Assembly: GCA_003557645.1 (NCBI GenBank)
Contig: PWNV01000004.1
Coordinates: 1 to 32,258 of the forward strand
DNA from: Candidatus Nealsoniibacteriota bacterium
GTDB taxonomy: Bacteria; Patescibacteriota; Minisyncoccia; Minisyncoccales; PWPS01
Reading direction: 5' to 3'
DNA length: 32,258 nt
Shown here: in pieces, positions 7,912 through 17,067 of the stretch
Numbering within the stretch: the stretch's first letter is position 1
Layout of the letters: the number at the start of each line of letters is the position of its first letter
Position numbers and translations under genes: made by a program
Notes under the pieces: generated by a model
The model's input: only the letters and a program-made list of their open reading frames with translations
Database searches by the model: none
What the model was told of the DNA's origin: nothing

Positions 7912-9876
7912 ATGTACAATAATCTAAAGGAACTCTGGCCAAAAGAATGGCCGTCTAGAGGAAAGTGGAAATACTTGCCTCGAGTACTAAACAAGAAAGA
8001 AAAAATCATCTTTTCCGGGATGTGTCTTGTTTTTTTGATTTCCGGATTTTTCCTTCTTCTCGGAACTTACTACTCGCAAACAGAGGTCGTCCCTGGGCCC
8101 GGAGGAATTTATCGTGAAGGTTTTGTTAAATCAAGTCGCTGGCTTACTATTAATCCTCTTTACGCTTCACACAGCGACGCAGAAAGAGATATTATTGAGG
8201 TAGGCTTTGATGAATTGATGCGCTATGAAGATGGAGAGCTTGTTCCTCGGCTTGCAGAAAGCTACGAGGTCACAGACAACCGTATCTTTGAAATAGAGCT
8301 TCGTGATGATATTTACTGGTCAAACGGAGAAAAAATTACTTCTCAAGATGTTCTATTTACCGTAGGAGCCATTCAAAACCCCGCTTTCCAAAGCACTTTA
8401 AGACAACAATGGACAGGAGTGAAAACAGAAAAACTGTCCGAAAGAAAAGTACGTTTTACGCTTGACAGTCCTTCCGCCGTTTTCGCACAAAATCTCACAT
8501 TAAAAATCATTCCCGAGCACATCTTTAAAGATACCACTCCTCAAAATCTTCGTTACGATATTCATAATATGCAGTTTGTCGGCTCCGGCCCTTATCGCTA
8601 CAAGGACTTTGAGGAAGATGAAGAAAGAATTAAGTCTATCACTTTGGAGCGTAATCCTTACTATGTTTTTTCTGATCCTTTTATAAATGAAGTTGTTTTC
8701 CTTTTTTACGAAAGCGAGAGTGACCTTTTAGAAGCACAAAGAAAAGGAGAGATTGATGGATTTACGCCATCACGAAGCATGCAGGATTACCAAACCTCAC
8801 TATCAACTTATGAGTTTTTCCTTCCCCGATACTTCTCCGTTATTTTTAATCTGGAGCAAGAAAGTGTCTTAGAAGATCACAACATCAGAAAGGCTTTAAA
8901 CTACGCCACAGATAAAGAAGAGATTCTTCGCAAAGTTCTTAATAATAAAGGAACTGTTGTCGACTCTCCAATTCTTCCATCTTTTTACGGAATAACACCA
9001 CCAGAAAAAAGGTATGACTATAATCCCGAAAAAGCAAAGGAGTTAATAAGCAGTGCTGGGTTTGTAGACGGAATAAAAGTAGATGAAGATCCTTTCCGTT
9101 TTACAGAAGACCTGAAAGAGGGATCACAAGGAGAAGAGGTAAGAAACTTGCAAAGATGTTTTATTAGTATAGAAGAAGATTTTTACCCTGAAGGAGAGGT
9201 CACCGGATTCTTCGGATCAGAAACAAAAGAAGCTGTAAATCGCTTTCAAGAGTTCTATTTTGAAGATATTCTTGCTCCACACGGATTTACCAAAGGAACG
9301 GGTATGGTTGCGGGAAGCACAAGAGAAAAATTAAACGAACTTTGCGCTGACATCTTTAAGGGGGCGATCCCGCTAGAAATCTCAGTTACTACCATTAATG
9401 ATCCAACCCTTGTTGAGCTTACAGAAGTCCTTAAAGAGCAGTGGGAAAAAGTAGGGATTAATTTGATTGTAAAAGCAAAAGATGTGCAAAGATTTACAAC
9501 AGAAACGATTCCATCTAGGGATTACGAGTCTCTTCTTCTTGGAACAACACTTACCGCAATCCCCAACCCTCTCCCCTTGTGGCACTCTACGAAAAGAGAA
9601 GAGCCGGGAATAAATCTCTCTGGATACGAAAACGAAACGGTAGACGAGCTTACTGAGATTATAATTAAGAAAACCGGAGAAGAGCGAGAAGAAGCGCTTT
9701 TACAATTGCAAGAGTTAATTCTAGAAGACGCACCAGGAATATTTCTTTACAATCCTTCTTTTTCCTACTACGTTTCTCCAAGAATAAAGGGAATTGAGGA
9801 GGGAAAACTTATTGACGCATCAAAAAGACTAAAAAACATTGACAAGTGGTATATAGCCACTCGAAGGACGTTTTAA
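7912..9876 (+). CDS. Membrane-anchored ABC-transporter family 5 solute-binding protein with inserted peptidoglycan-binding domain
   Basis: SBP_bac_5 features (YASHSDAERDIIEVGFDELMRYEDGELVPRLAESYEV..., LRDDIYWSNGEKITSQDVLFTVGAI); N-terminal TM; PG_binding_1-like segment LKEGSQGEEVRNLQRCF...GEVTGFFGSETKEAVNRFQEFY at 9109-9345. Confidence 0.9.
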   Translation: MYNNLKELWPKEWPSRGKWKYLPRVLNKKEKIIFSGMCLVFLISGFFLLLGTYYSQTEVVPGPGGIYREGFVKSSRWLTINPLYASHSDAERDIIEVGFDELMRYEDGELVPRLAESYEVTDNRIFEIELRDDIYWSNGEKITSQDVLFTVGAIQNPAFQSTLRQQWTGVKTEKLSERKVRFTLDSPSAVFAQNLTLKIIPEHIFKDTTPQNLRYDIHNMQFVGSGPYRYKDFEEDEERIKSITLERNPYYVFSDPFINEVVFLFYESESDLLEAQRKGEIDGFTPSRSMQDYQTSLSTYEFFLPRYFSVIFNLEQESVLEDHNIRKALNYATDKEEILRKVLNNKGTVVDSPILPSFYGITPPEKRYDYNPEKAKELISSAGFVDGIKVDEDPFRFTEDLKEGSQGEEVRNLQRCFISIEEDFYPEGEVTGFFGSETKEAVNRFQEFYFEDILAPHGFTKGTGMVAGSTREKLNELCADIFKGAIPLEISVTTINDPTLVELTEVLKEQWEKVGINLIVKAKDVQRFTTETIPSRDYESLLLGTTLTAIPNPLPLWHSTKREEPGINLSGYENETVDELTEIIIKKTGEEREEALLQLQELILEDAPGIFLYNPSFSYYVSPRIKGIEEGKLIDASKRLKNIDKWYIATRRTF

Positions 9877-9877
9877 A

Positions 9878-9960
9878 GGGCAGGTGGTGAAATTGGTAAA
9901 CACGCCAGATTCAGGTTCTGGTGCCCTTGCGGCTTGAGGGTTCGAATCCCTCCCTGCCCA
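9878..9960 (+). tRNA. tRNA-Leu (anticodon CAG)
   Basis: Acceptor GGGCAGG/CCTGCCC, anticodon arm CCAGATTCAGGTTCTGG, variable arm, T arm GAGGGTTCGAATCCCTC. Confidence 0.95.
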
Positions 9961-10001
9961 CCTTAAAAGGTTCTAAATTAAAAGATAAACTAAAACAAAG
10001 T

Positions 10002-11660
10002 ATGAACGAAGAAGACTTAAAAATTATTCCCCTGGGAGGCTTAGGGGAAGTAGGACGTAATATGACGCTGTTTGAGTGGGAAGATAAAGTTCTTATTGTT
10101 GATATGGGATTTAACTTTCCAGAAGAAAGAACTCCGGGAGTTGATTACGTAATTCCCAACATCTCCTACTTAACCAAAAACAAAAAACAAGTATTAGGAC
10201 TTGTTCTTACACACGGTCATTATGATCACATCGGAGCAATTCCTTATCTCATGGAAAAAGTAGGAAATCCTCCTATTTTCGGTTCTCCTCTTGCTTTGGG
10301 AATAACCAAGAAAAGACAAGAAGAGTTTCCAAACAAACCTAAATTAAGAACTACAGAGATAAGCGACGGTTCTAAGATTGAGCTTGGTCCTTTCTCGTTA
10401 GAATTTTTTCACCAAAATCACAACATTCCGGATAATCTCGGTTTTCTGATGGAGACTCCGGTGGGAAACATTGTTAACACTTCCGATTTTAAGTTTGACT
10501 TTACTCCCACCAACGCTCCCGCTACCAGCCTTGAGACCTATAAGAAGATCGCCTCTAAGGGTGTGCTTTTATTAATGTCCGACTCTACTGGTGCAGAGTC
10601 AGAAGGAAAATCGCTCTCGGAAAAAGTAATTCAAGAAAATCTGGAGAAAATATTTCAAAGATCAAAGGGGCGTATTATCTCTTCTACTTTTGCTTCTCTC
10701 ATAAACCGTGTTCAAGATATCATCGCTCTTTCAGAGAAGTACGGAAGAAAAGTAGCAGTTGAAGGATACGGAATGAAAACCAATCTGGAAATTTCTAGAC
10801 AGCTTGGCTTCATTAGGTCCAAGAAAGGGACCATTATTCCTTCAGAGAAAGCCGCAGACTACCCAGATAATAAGATAACCGTACTTTGCACAGGAGCACA
10901 AGGAGAAGGCAACGCCGCTCTCATGCGCATTCTAAGCAAACAACACCGTTTTTTCCAACTAAAAGAAGGAGACACCATCGTTCTCTCTTCTTCCGTAATT
11001 CCAGGAAACGAGCGCGCTGTTCAAAACTTGAAAGACGACATGATACGCCAAGGAGCAGACATTTATCACTCCCAAATGATCGACATTCACGCAAAAGGAC
11101 ACGCCCAAGAAGAGGAACTACAAGAGATGATAAGAATCATGAAACCAAGGTTCTTTATGCCAATTCACGGTCAGTACTCTATGCTGGCAAGTCACGCTAA
11201 GATTGCAGAAGGAGAAGGACTCCCAAAAAGCCGTATCGCTCTTACTGATAACGGGCATGTTATAAGGCTCAATTCGGAAAAACTAAGCATTGATAAAAAA
11301 CCACTCCCTGTAAGTCCAGTAATGGAAGACGGCCTAGGAGTTGGAGATGTGGGAGGAGTAGTTTTACACGATCGTATGGAGCTAGCAGAAAGTGGTATTT
11401 TTGTCATTATCGCCGTTATCGACAAGAAAACAGGTAAACTCAAAAACTCTCCTGACATTATTTCTCGTGGTTTTGTGTATCTTCGGGAATCACAAACCCT
11501 ACTGACAGAAACAAGAAAAAAAGTAATGGAAACCATCAACAAAGAAAAAGGAGGTGATAAAAAGGAAATCCGAGCAAAGATCAAGAAAAGGTTGGAAAGT
11601 TTTCTCTTTAGCAAAACACAAAGAAAGCCAATAGTGCTTCCCGTGATAATCGAACTATGA
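10002..11660 (+). CDS. rnj: Ribonuclease J family
   Basis: MNEEDLKIIPLGGLGEVGRNMTLFEWEDKVLIVDMGFNFPE..., THGHYDHIGAIPYL metallo-beta-lactamase motif, beta-CASP and C-terminal domain. The upstream ORF start at 9921 lies inside the tRNA, so 10002 is preferred. Confidence 0.95.
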   Translation: MNEEDLKIIPLGGLGEVGRNMTLFEWEDKVLIVDMGFNFPEERTPGVDYVIPNISYLTKNKKQVLGLVLTHGHYDHIGAIPYLMEKVGNPPIFGSPLALGITKKRQEEFPNKPKLRTTEISDGSKIELGPFSLEFFHQNHNIPDNLGFLMETPVGNIVNTSDFKFDFTPTNAPATSLETYKKIASKGVLLLMSDSTGAESEGKSLSEKVIQENLEKIFQRSKGRIISSTFASLINRVQDIIALSEKYGRKVAVEGYGMKTNLEISRQLGFIRSKKGTIIPSEKAADYPDNKITVLCTGAQGEGNAALMRILSKQHRFFQLKEGDTIVLSSSVIPGNERAVQNLKDDMIRQGADIYHSQMIDIHAKGHAQEEELQEMIRIMKPRFFMPIHGQYSMLASHAKIAEGEGLPKSRIALTDNGHVIRLNSEKLSIDKKPLPVSPVMEDGLGVGDVGGVVLHDRMELAESGIFVIIAVIDKKTGKLKNSPDIISRGFVYLRESQTLLTETRKKVMETINKEKGGDKKEIRAKIKKRLESFLFSKTQRKPIVLPVIIEL

Positions 11661-11673
11661 TATCCTTAAAGTA

Positions 11674-12651
11674 ATGCGTATCTTTAGTGGAATACAACCG
11701 ACAGGAGAACTGCACATCGGAAATTATCTGGGCGCGATAAAGCAGTGGAACTCCTTACAACACCAGAACAACTGCATCTTTTGTATTGTAGACCTTCACG
11801 CCATAACCGTGCCCTACGATACAGAAAAGCTGTCTAATCTTATCCTTGAGAAAGCGGTAATCTATCTTGCTGCTGGTATAGATCCGGAAAAAGCCATCAT
11901 CTTTGTGCAATCACACGTAAAAGCACATACTGAACTTTGCTGGCTCTTAAATACTATCACTCCTCTCGGAGATCTCTACAGAATGACACAGTACAAGGAA
12001 AAGTCACAGAAAGGCAAAAAGAACGAAAACGCTGGGCTTCTAAATTATCCTATTCTAATGGCGGCAGATATTCTTCTCTACGACGCGGATATCGTCCCTG
12101 TAGGAGAAGATCAAAAGCAACACGTTGAACTCGCTCGAAGTATCGCCCGTAAGTTTAACAGTAAGTTCGGGGAAACCTTTACTCTTCCCAAGGAGCAACT
12201 CCCAACTGAAGGGGCTAGAATAATGAGTATCACCAACCCCAAAAAGAAGATGTCCAAATCAGACCCCGAAGCTTCTTACATCTCTCTTTTCGACTCTCCT
12301 GAAGCAATAAAGAAAAAAATAAAATCGGCGGTAACCGATACTTATAAAACTATTAAATATGATAAGGAGAAGCGTCCCGGAATCTCTAATCTTTTAACCA
12401 TTTATTCTCTTTTTTCTGAAATTGAAGTCAAGGAAGTGGAAAAAGAAATGAAAGGAAAAAGTTACAAGAAGTTTAAGGACGAGCTTGCCGAGTTAATGAT
12501 AATTAAACTTGCTCCTTTCCGAAAAAGAAGGGAAGAATTTCTCTCGAGAGAAGTTTACGTAAAAGAGATACTAAAACAAGGACAAGACGCGGCCAACTCT
12601 CTTGCTGAGTCTAAAATAAGCGAGGTAAAAAGAAAGATGGGGCTTATTTAG
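11674..12651 (+). CDS. trpS: Tryptophanyl-tRNA synthetase
   Basis: MRIFSGIQPTGELHIGNYLGAIKQW, KKKMSKSDP. Confidence 0.98.
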   Translation: MRIFSGIQPTGELHIGNYLGAIKQWNSLQHQNNCIFCIVDLHAITVPYDTEKLSNLILEKAVIYLAAGIDPEKAIIFVQSHVKAHTELCWLLNTITPLGDLYRMTQYKEKSQKGKKNENAGLLNYPILMAADILLYDADIVPVGEDQKQHVELARSIARKFNSKFGETFTLPKEQLPTEGARIMSITNPKKKMSKSDPEASYISLFDSPEAIKKKIKSAVTDTYKTIKYDKEKRPGISNLLTIYSLFSEIEVKEVEKEMKGKSYKKFKDELAELMIIKLAPFRKRREEFLSREVYVKEILKQGQDAANSLAESKISEVKRKMGLI

Positions 12652-13975
12652 TCAAAACAGAAATAATTCTCATTCTCTTATCTTCCAACAATTCTTTGTT
12701 TTCTGCTTCTATTCTAAGACGAACCACATCTTCCGTGTTGGATTTGCGAAGGTTAAACCACCATTTGGGATAACGCACGTATAGTCCATCAATATCCAAC
12801 TCCTCTCCATCACTAAAAAAACTTTTTACTCTGTCTATCGCGATATCCTTATTTCTTACCCTCAAACTAATCTCTTCACTTTGATAATATTTTTTGTAAG
12901 GGGCGAGAACTTGAGAGAGAGTCTTTTTTTCCTTAGAGAGAGTGTTCATCGCTTTTGCAGCAGCAAAAAGTCCGTCGTCTATTCCAAAATTTTCTCTAAA
13001 CATGATGTGCCCGGAAAGCTCGCCTCCCAGAAGACCGTTTTCTAAAATAATTTTTTCCTTATAAAAAGGATTCCCAACACGCATCATTACCGGCTCTCCT
13101 TTATTTTTTGTAATTACCTCTTCAATCACTCTGCTAAAACGTAAATCATAATAAACCTTCTCTCTTGGAAAAAGAGAAAGTTGCTCTTCTGCAAACAAGG
13201 CAAGCAGAATGTCCGGGGAGACAATCTCCCCTACTTCGTCAACCAAGATACTTCTATCAGCATCTCCATCAAAGAAAATTCCTAGATCTGCATTTTCCTT
13301 TAAAACTCTTTTTTGCAGTGAAGCGATATTCTGTAAGTTATGAGGATCTGCCGGGTGATTGGGAAAACTTCCATCAACCTCTTCATACATAAAAACAGTT
13401 TCTACTGGAAACCTGGAAAAAAATGGTCTTGCTGTAATACCTCCCGTTCCGTTTCCACAGTCCACCACTACTTTTAAATTTCTCATTTTTCCGATAAGAG
13501 GAGTGATGTGATTTAAATAGTCTTCTAGTGGATTTATCTTTTGAACATCTAACTTTTCATTCTCGTAGCTCTCTCTTACTTCTTCCGCTATTTTCTTAAT
13601 TCTTTTTATTTCATCTCCGTGTACCTGCAAAGCCTTTTCTTTAATCAGCTTTATTCCATTAAACTGTGCTTCGTTGTGCGAAGCAGTAATCACTGCTCCC
13701 CCATTGCAGTCGTAATTAATCACCGCAAAGTTTAAAAGAGGAGTTGGAGCAACACCGATATCAAGAACTGTTGCCTTTGCATCAATAACTCCTTTTATAA
13801 AAGCAGCTGAAAGAGAAGGAGAAGATTTTCTTCCATCACGAGCAACGACTACTCGAGGTTTGTCCTCGTTCAAGAAAAGCACGAAAGCTCTTCCTATCTT
13901 GTAAGCCATGTCTTCGTTTATCTCATCTCCGTAAATGCCTCTGATATCGTATGCTTTGAAAATTTCTTTTTTCAT
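12644..13975 (-). CDS. Phosphomannomutase/phosphoglucomutase
   Basis: KAYDIRGIYGDEI, TASHNEAQFNGIKL, FDGDADRSILVDE, GGELSGHIMF motifs. Start MKKEIF at 13975 preferred because the -10 lies at 13983-13988. Confidence 0.93.
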   Translation of the reverse strand: MKKEIFKAYDIRGIYGDEINEDMAYKIGRAFVLFLNEDKPRVVVARDGRKSSPSLSAAFIKGVIDAKATVLDIGVAPTPLLNFAVINYDCNGGAVITASHNEAQFNGIKLIKEKALQVHGDEIKRIKKIAEEVRESYENEKLDVQKINPLEDYLNHITPLIGKMRNLKVVVDCGNGTGGITARPFFSRFPVETVFMYEEVDGSFPNHPADPHNLQNIASLQKRVLKENADLGIFFDGDADRSILVDEVGEIVSPDILLALFAEEQLSLFPREKVYYDLRFSRVIEEVITKNKGEPVMMRVGNPFYKEKIILENGLLGGELSGHIMFRENFGIDDGLFAAAKAMNTLSKEKKTLSQVLAPYKKYYQSEEISLRVRNKDIAIDRVKSFFSDGEELDIDGLYVRYPKWWFNLRKSNTEDVVRLRIEAENKELLEDKRMRIISVLTK

Positions 13976-13982
13976 TGCTTCC

Positions 13983-14010
13983 ATTATACTAAACAATCTG
14001 TCAATTTCAA
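13983..14010 (-). promoter_or_regulatory. Promoter TTGAAA-N16-TATAAT, -10 ends 7 nt before the phosphomannomutase ATG
   Basis: -35 at 14005-14010, -10 at 13983-13988 on minus strand. Confidence 0.55.
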
Positions 14011-14039
14011 AATTTTGAGTATTGTGATAGCATTAAAAT

Positions 14040-14981
14040 ATGAGTTTAAAAATAGGAATCATTGGACTTCCTAACGCTGGAAAGTCCACTCTCTTTAAAG
14101 CGATTACCAAAAAGAAAGTTCTTATCGCTTCTTATCCCTTTACTACCATAAATCCTAATATTGGAGTTACGGAGGTTTTAGATGAAAGGCTCTTGGAAAT
14201 ACAAAAAAAGATAAAACCGAAGGAAACCGTGCCCGCAACCTTGGAGTTTGTAGACATCGCCGGCTTGATAGAGGGAGCACACAAGGGAGAGGGTCTTGGA
14301 AATCAGTTTCTTTCACATATTCGAGAATGTGATGCCCTTGTACAGGTAATAGACGCCTTTAAGGAGAAAAACATCGCCGAAGATAAGAGGATAATTCAAG
14401 AAGAGCTTCTCATGAAGGATGTTGAAACACTAGAAAGAATGATAGAAAAAATTCAAAAGAAAGAAGGGAAAAATAGCAAAGAAGTGTTTCGTTTAGAAAA
14501 AATAAAAGAAAACCTAAAAAATAAAGAAAGCTGTAATGATTTGCAACTACTCTCATCCAAGCCGGTTCTTTACCTCTATAACGGCCCAGAAAACAAAGAC
14601 GATTATTTCTATCTTGATCTAAAAACAGAAGAAGAAATTACCGAGCTTACAGATGAAGAAAGAAAAGAGCTGAATCTCTCTTCTTCTCTTGACCGTCTTA
14701 TTAAGGAGTGCTATAATTTGCTAGATTTAATTACATTTTTTACCGTCGTCGGAGGAGAAAAAGCACAAGCTTGGGCACTAAAAAGAGATGAAAACATCAT
14801 TACTGCTGCTGAAAAAGTGCACACCGATTTCAAAGAAAGATTTATTCGGGGAGAAGTGATCTCTTATGATGATTTTCTTGAAATAAATTCCCTACAAGAG
14901 GCAAGGTCAACGGGCAAGATAAAAACTGTTGGCAGGGATTACATTGTGCAAGACGGAGATATAATCGAGTTTAAAATATGA
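14040..14981 (+). CDS. ychF: Redox-regulated ATPase / GTPase YchF (OLA1 family)
   Basis: KIGIIGLPNAGKSTLFKAITKK, FVDIAGLIEGAHKGEGLGNQFLSHIRECDAL, NGPE (NxxE) motif, TGS-like C-terminus; compact, 313 aa. Confidence 0.95.
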   Translation: MSLKIGIIGLPNAGKSTLFKAITKKKVLIASYPFTTINPNIGVTEVLDERLLEIQKKIKPKETVPATLEFVDIAGLIEGAHKGEGLGNQFLSHIRECDALVQVIDAFKEKNIAEDKRIIQEELLMKDVETLERMIEKIQKKEGKNSKEVFRLEKIKENLKNKESCNDLQLLSSKPVLYLYNGPENKDDYFYLDLKTEEEITELTDEERKELNLSSSLDRLIKECYNLLDLITFFTVVGGEKAQAWALKRDENIITAAEKVHTDFKERFIRGEVISYDDFLEINSLQEARSTGKIKTVGRDYIVQDGDIIEFKI

Positions 14982-15418
14982 ATATTTACGAAATAACTTA
15001 CCTATTTGATTCTTCTCTTTCCTTGGAAGAGGCGAAGTCTTATCAGGAAAAAATAAAAGAAATGATTAAAAAGGCGGGAGGAGAAACAGATAAAGAACAA
15101 TCCCCCTCCAAGAAGACGCTTGCTTATCCTATTAAAAAGAAGGAAGAAGCTTATTTATCCTGTTTTGACTTTAAAATAGAGGAAGAAGGGATAAAAAAAA
15201 TAACATCAAAAATAAAGGAAGAAGAAGAAATTTTACGCTATCTTTTGATTAAAAAGCCAATATTTAAGAATAAAGAAGAAGGCATTGCTGGGAAAAGAAG
15301 ATCTTTAAAGCCTCAAGATAAGATAGAAATAGAGGAAGAACCAGCAAAAGAAAAACCTGCGAAGCCAGAAAAAAGAAAATTAAGCGACATCGACGAAAAA
15401 ATAGAAGAAATATTATAA
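14978..15418 (+). CDS. rpsF: 30S ribosomal protein bS6
   Basis: MNIYEITYLFDSSLSLEEAKSYQEKIKEMI...KKTLAYPIKKKEEAYLSCFDF; precedes ssb and rpsR. Confidence 0.93.
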   Translation: MNIYEITYLFDSSLSLEEAKSYQEKIKEMIKKAGGETDKEQSPSKKTLAYPIKKKEEAYLSCFDFKIEEEGIKKITSKIKEEEEILRYLLIKKPIFKNKEEGIAGKRRSLKPQDKIEIEEEPAKEKPAKPEKRKLSDIDEKIEEIL

Positions 15419-15425
15419 AAAAAAT

Positions 15426-15854
15426 ATGAACTTCAATAAAGTAATAATCGCAGGAAATTTAACCAGAGATCCGGAGAAAAGAACCCTTCCGGATAGTGGA
15501 ACAAGCGTTGTTTCCTTGGGAATAGCTACCAATAGCTATTTTAAAGACAAGTCTGGTCAAAATCAGCAAAGAGCGGAGTTTCACAACGTCGTTCTTTTCG
15601 GCAATGTTGCTGATACTGTCGCAAAGTACTTAAAGAAAGGTTCTGTTGCCCTTGTTGAGGGAAGACTTCAGACCAGTAGCTGGGACGACAAGGAAGGAAA
15701 TAAAAGATATCGCACCGAGATAGTAGGCGAAAGAGTGCAGTTTGGACCAAAAGGCGATGACTCCCCGAAACAAGACTCCGAAGATAAAAAAGAACGAGAC
15801 ATTCCAGTAATAAACGAAGACGATGAAATCGATGTAGAAGATATTCCTTTTTAA
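15426..15854 (+). CDS. ssb: Single-stranded DNA-binding protein
   Basis: [33 protein letters not shown]...; acidic C-terminal tip DVEDIPF. Confidence 0.98.
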   Translation: MNFNKVIIAGNLTRDPEKRTLPDSGTSVVSLGIATNSYFKDKSGQNQQRAEFHNVVLFGNVADTVAKYLKKGSVALVEGRLQTSSWDDKEGNKRYRTEIVGERVQFGPKGDDSPKQDSEDKKERDIPVINEDDEIDVEDIPF

Positions 15855-15858
15855 TACT

Positions 15859-16056
15859 ATGCAGTGTTATTTTTGCCAAAACAACATCAAAAGAATAGAC
15901 TTTAAAGACAAGGACCTCCTTTTGAGGTTTATGTCAGAGATGTACAAGATAAAACCAAAAAGAAAGACTGGAACGTGCTCCAGTCATCAAAGAAAGCTTG
16001 CACAAGCGATAAAGCGTGCTCGCTACTTGGCTCTTATTCCTTACACCCGACTCTAG
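15859..16056 (+). CDS. rpsR: 30S ribosomal protein bS18
   Basis: [15 protein letters not shown]...[27 protein letters not shown]. Confidence 0.96.
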   Translation: MQCYFCQNNIKRIDFKDKDLLLRFMSEMYKIKPKRKTGTCSSHQRKLAQAIKRARYLALIPYTRL

Positions 16057-17054
16057 TCCTTCTCTTTAGTTAGTTTTTCTTTAACCTCTTCCTCGATCTT
16101 TTTTGCAAGATCGGGGTTTTCTCTTAGAAACTTCTTGGACTGCTCCATTCCCTGTCCAAGCTTTTTACTTCCGTAATTATACCAAGCTCCACTCCTACTT
16201 ATTATTTTCTCCTTTAGTCCTAGATTGATAAGCTCTCCTTCGCGTGATATTCCTTCATTATAATAAATATCGAACTCTCCGTTTCGGAAAGGAGCGCCTA
16301 CTTTATTTTTTACAACTTTTGCCCTGATGCGATTTCCAATAATATCTTCCTTGCTTTTGATTTGCGCTATCTGTGCTAGATTGATTCTTACAGAAGAATA
16401 AAACTTCAGTGCCAATCCTCCGGATGTGGTTTGCGGGTTTCCGAAACGTTGACCAATATTCATTCTTGTCTGATTCAAAAATACCACCACCGTACCGGTT
16501 TCAGAAATTATTTTTGAAAGCTTTCTCAATGCTGAAGACATTAATCTCGCTTGCAATCCAATTTGAAACTCACCTATCTCCCCCGCAATTTCTGTCTTAG
16601 GAGCTAGTGCCGCCACCGAATCCACCACAACCATATCTACTTCACCTGATCTAACCAGCGTTTCTACGATCTGAAGCGCTTGTTCGCCAGAATCAGGTTG
16701 AGATATTAGCAAATCATCCACGTTTACTCCTATTTTGCGCGCATACTGAGGATCTAGAGCATTCTCTACATCAATAAAAGCACCAACCCCATCATCTTTT
16801 TGCGCTTCCGCGAGAAGGTGAAGCGAAAGTGTTGTCTTCCCAGTAGAAGCACTACCGAAAATCTCTACCACTCTCCCTCGAGGAACTCCCCCAACACCAA
16901 GCGCTGTATCAAGAGCAATTGATCCAGTAGAGATGCTGTCCACATCCACCATCTTCATATCTTCTAGCTTCATAAGAGAGCCTTCTCCAAAGCGTTGTTT
17001 AATTTCTTCTATCGCCTCCTCTAGTCCTTTTTTTTCTTTTTTCTTTTTAGTCAT
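16053..17054 (-). CDS. recA: Recombinase RecA
   Basis: [26 protein letters not shown], full-length without intein. Confidence 0.99.
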   Translation of the reverse strand: MTKKKKEKKGLEEAIEEIKQRFGEGSLMKLEDMKMVDVDSISTGSIALDTALGVGGVPRGRVVEIFGSASTGKTTLSLHLLAEAQKDDGVGAFIDVENALDPQYARKIGVNVDDLLISQPDSGEQALQIVETLVRSGEVDMVVVDSVAALAPKTEIAGEIGEFQIGLQARLMSSALRKLSKIISETGTVVVFLNQTRMNIGQRFGNPQTTSGGLALKFYSSVRINLAQIAQIKSKEDIIGNRIRAKVVKNKVGAPFRNGEFDIYYNEGISREGELINLGLKEKIISRSGAWYNYGSKKLGQGMEQSKKFLRENPDLAKKIEEEVKEKLTKEKD

Positions 17055-17067
17055 ATAAATTATTATT

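Noticed and set aside
10886-11614. Alternative-frame ORFs in rnj (10886..11200 + and 11192..11614 -)
   Set aside because: Arg/Ser-rich frame-shifted or antisense translations of the RNase J coding sequence.
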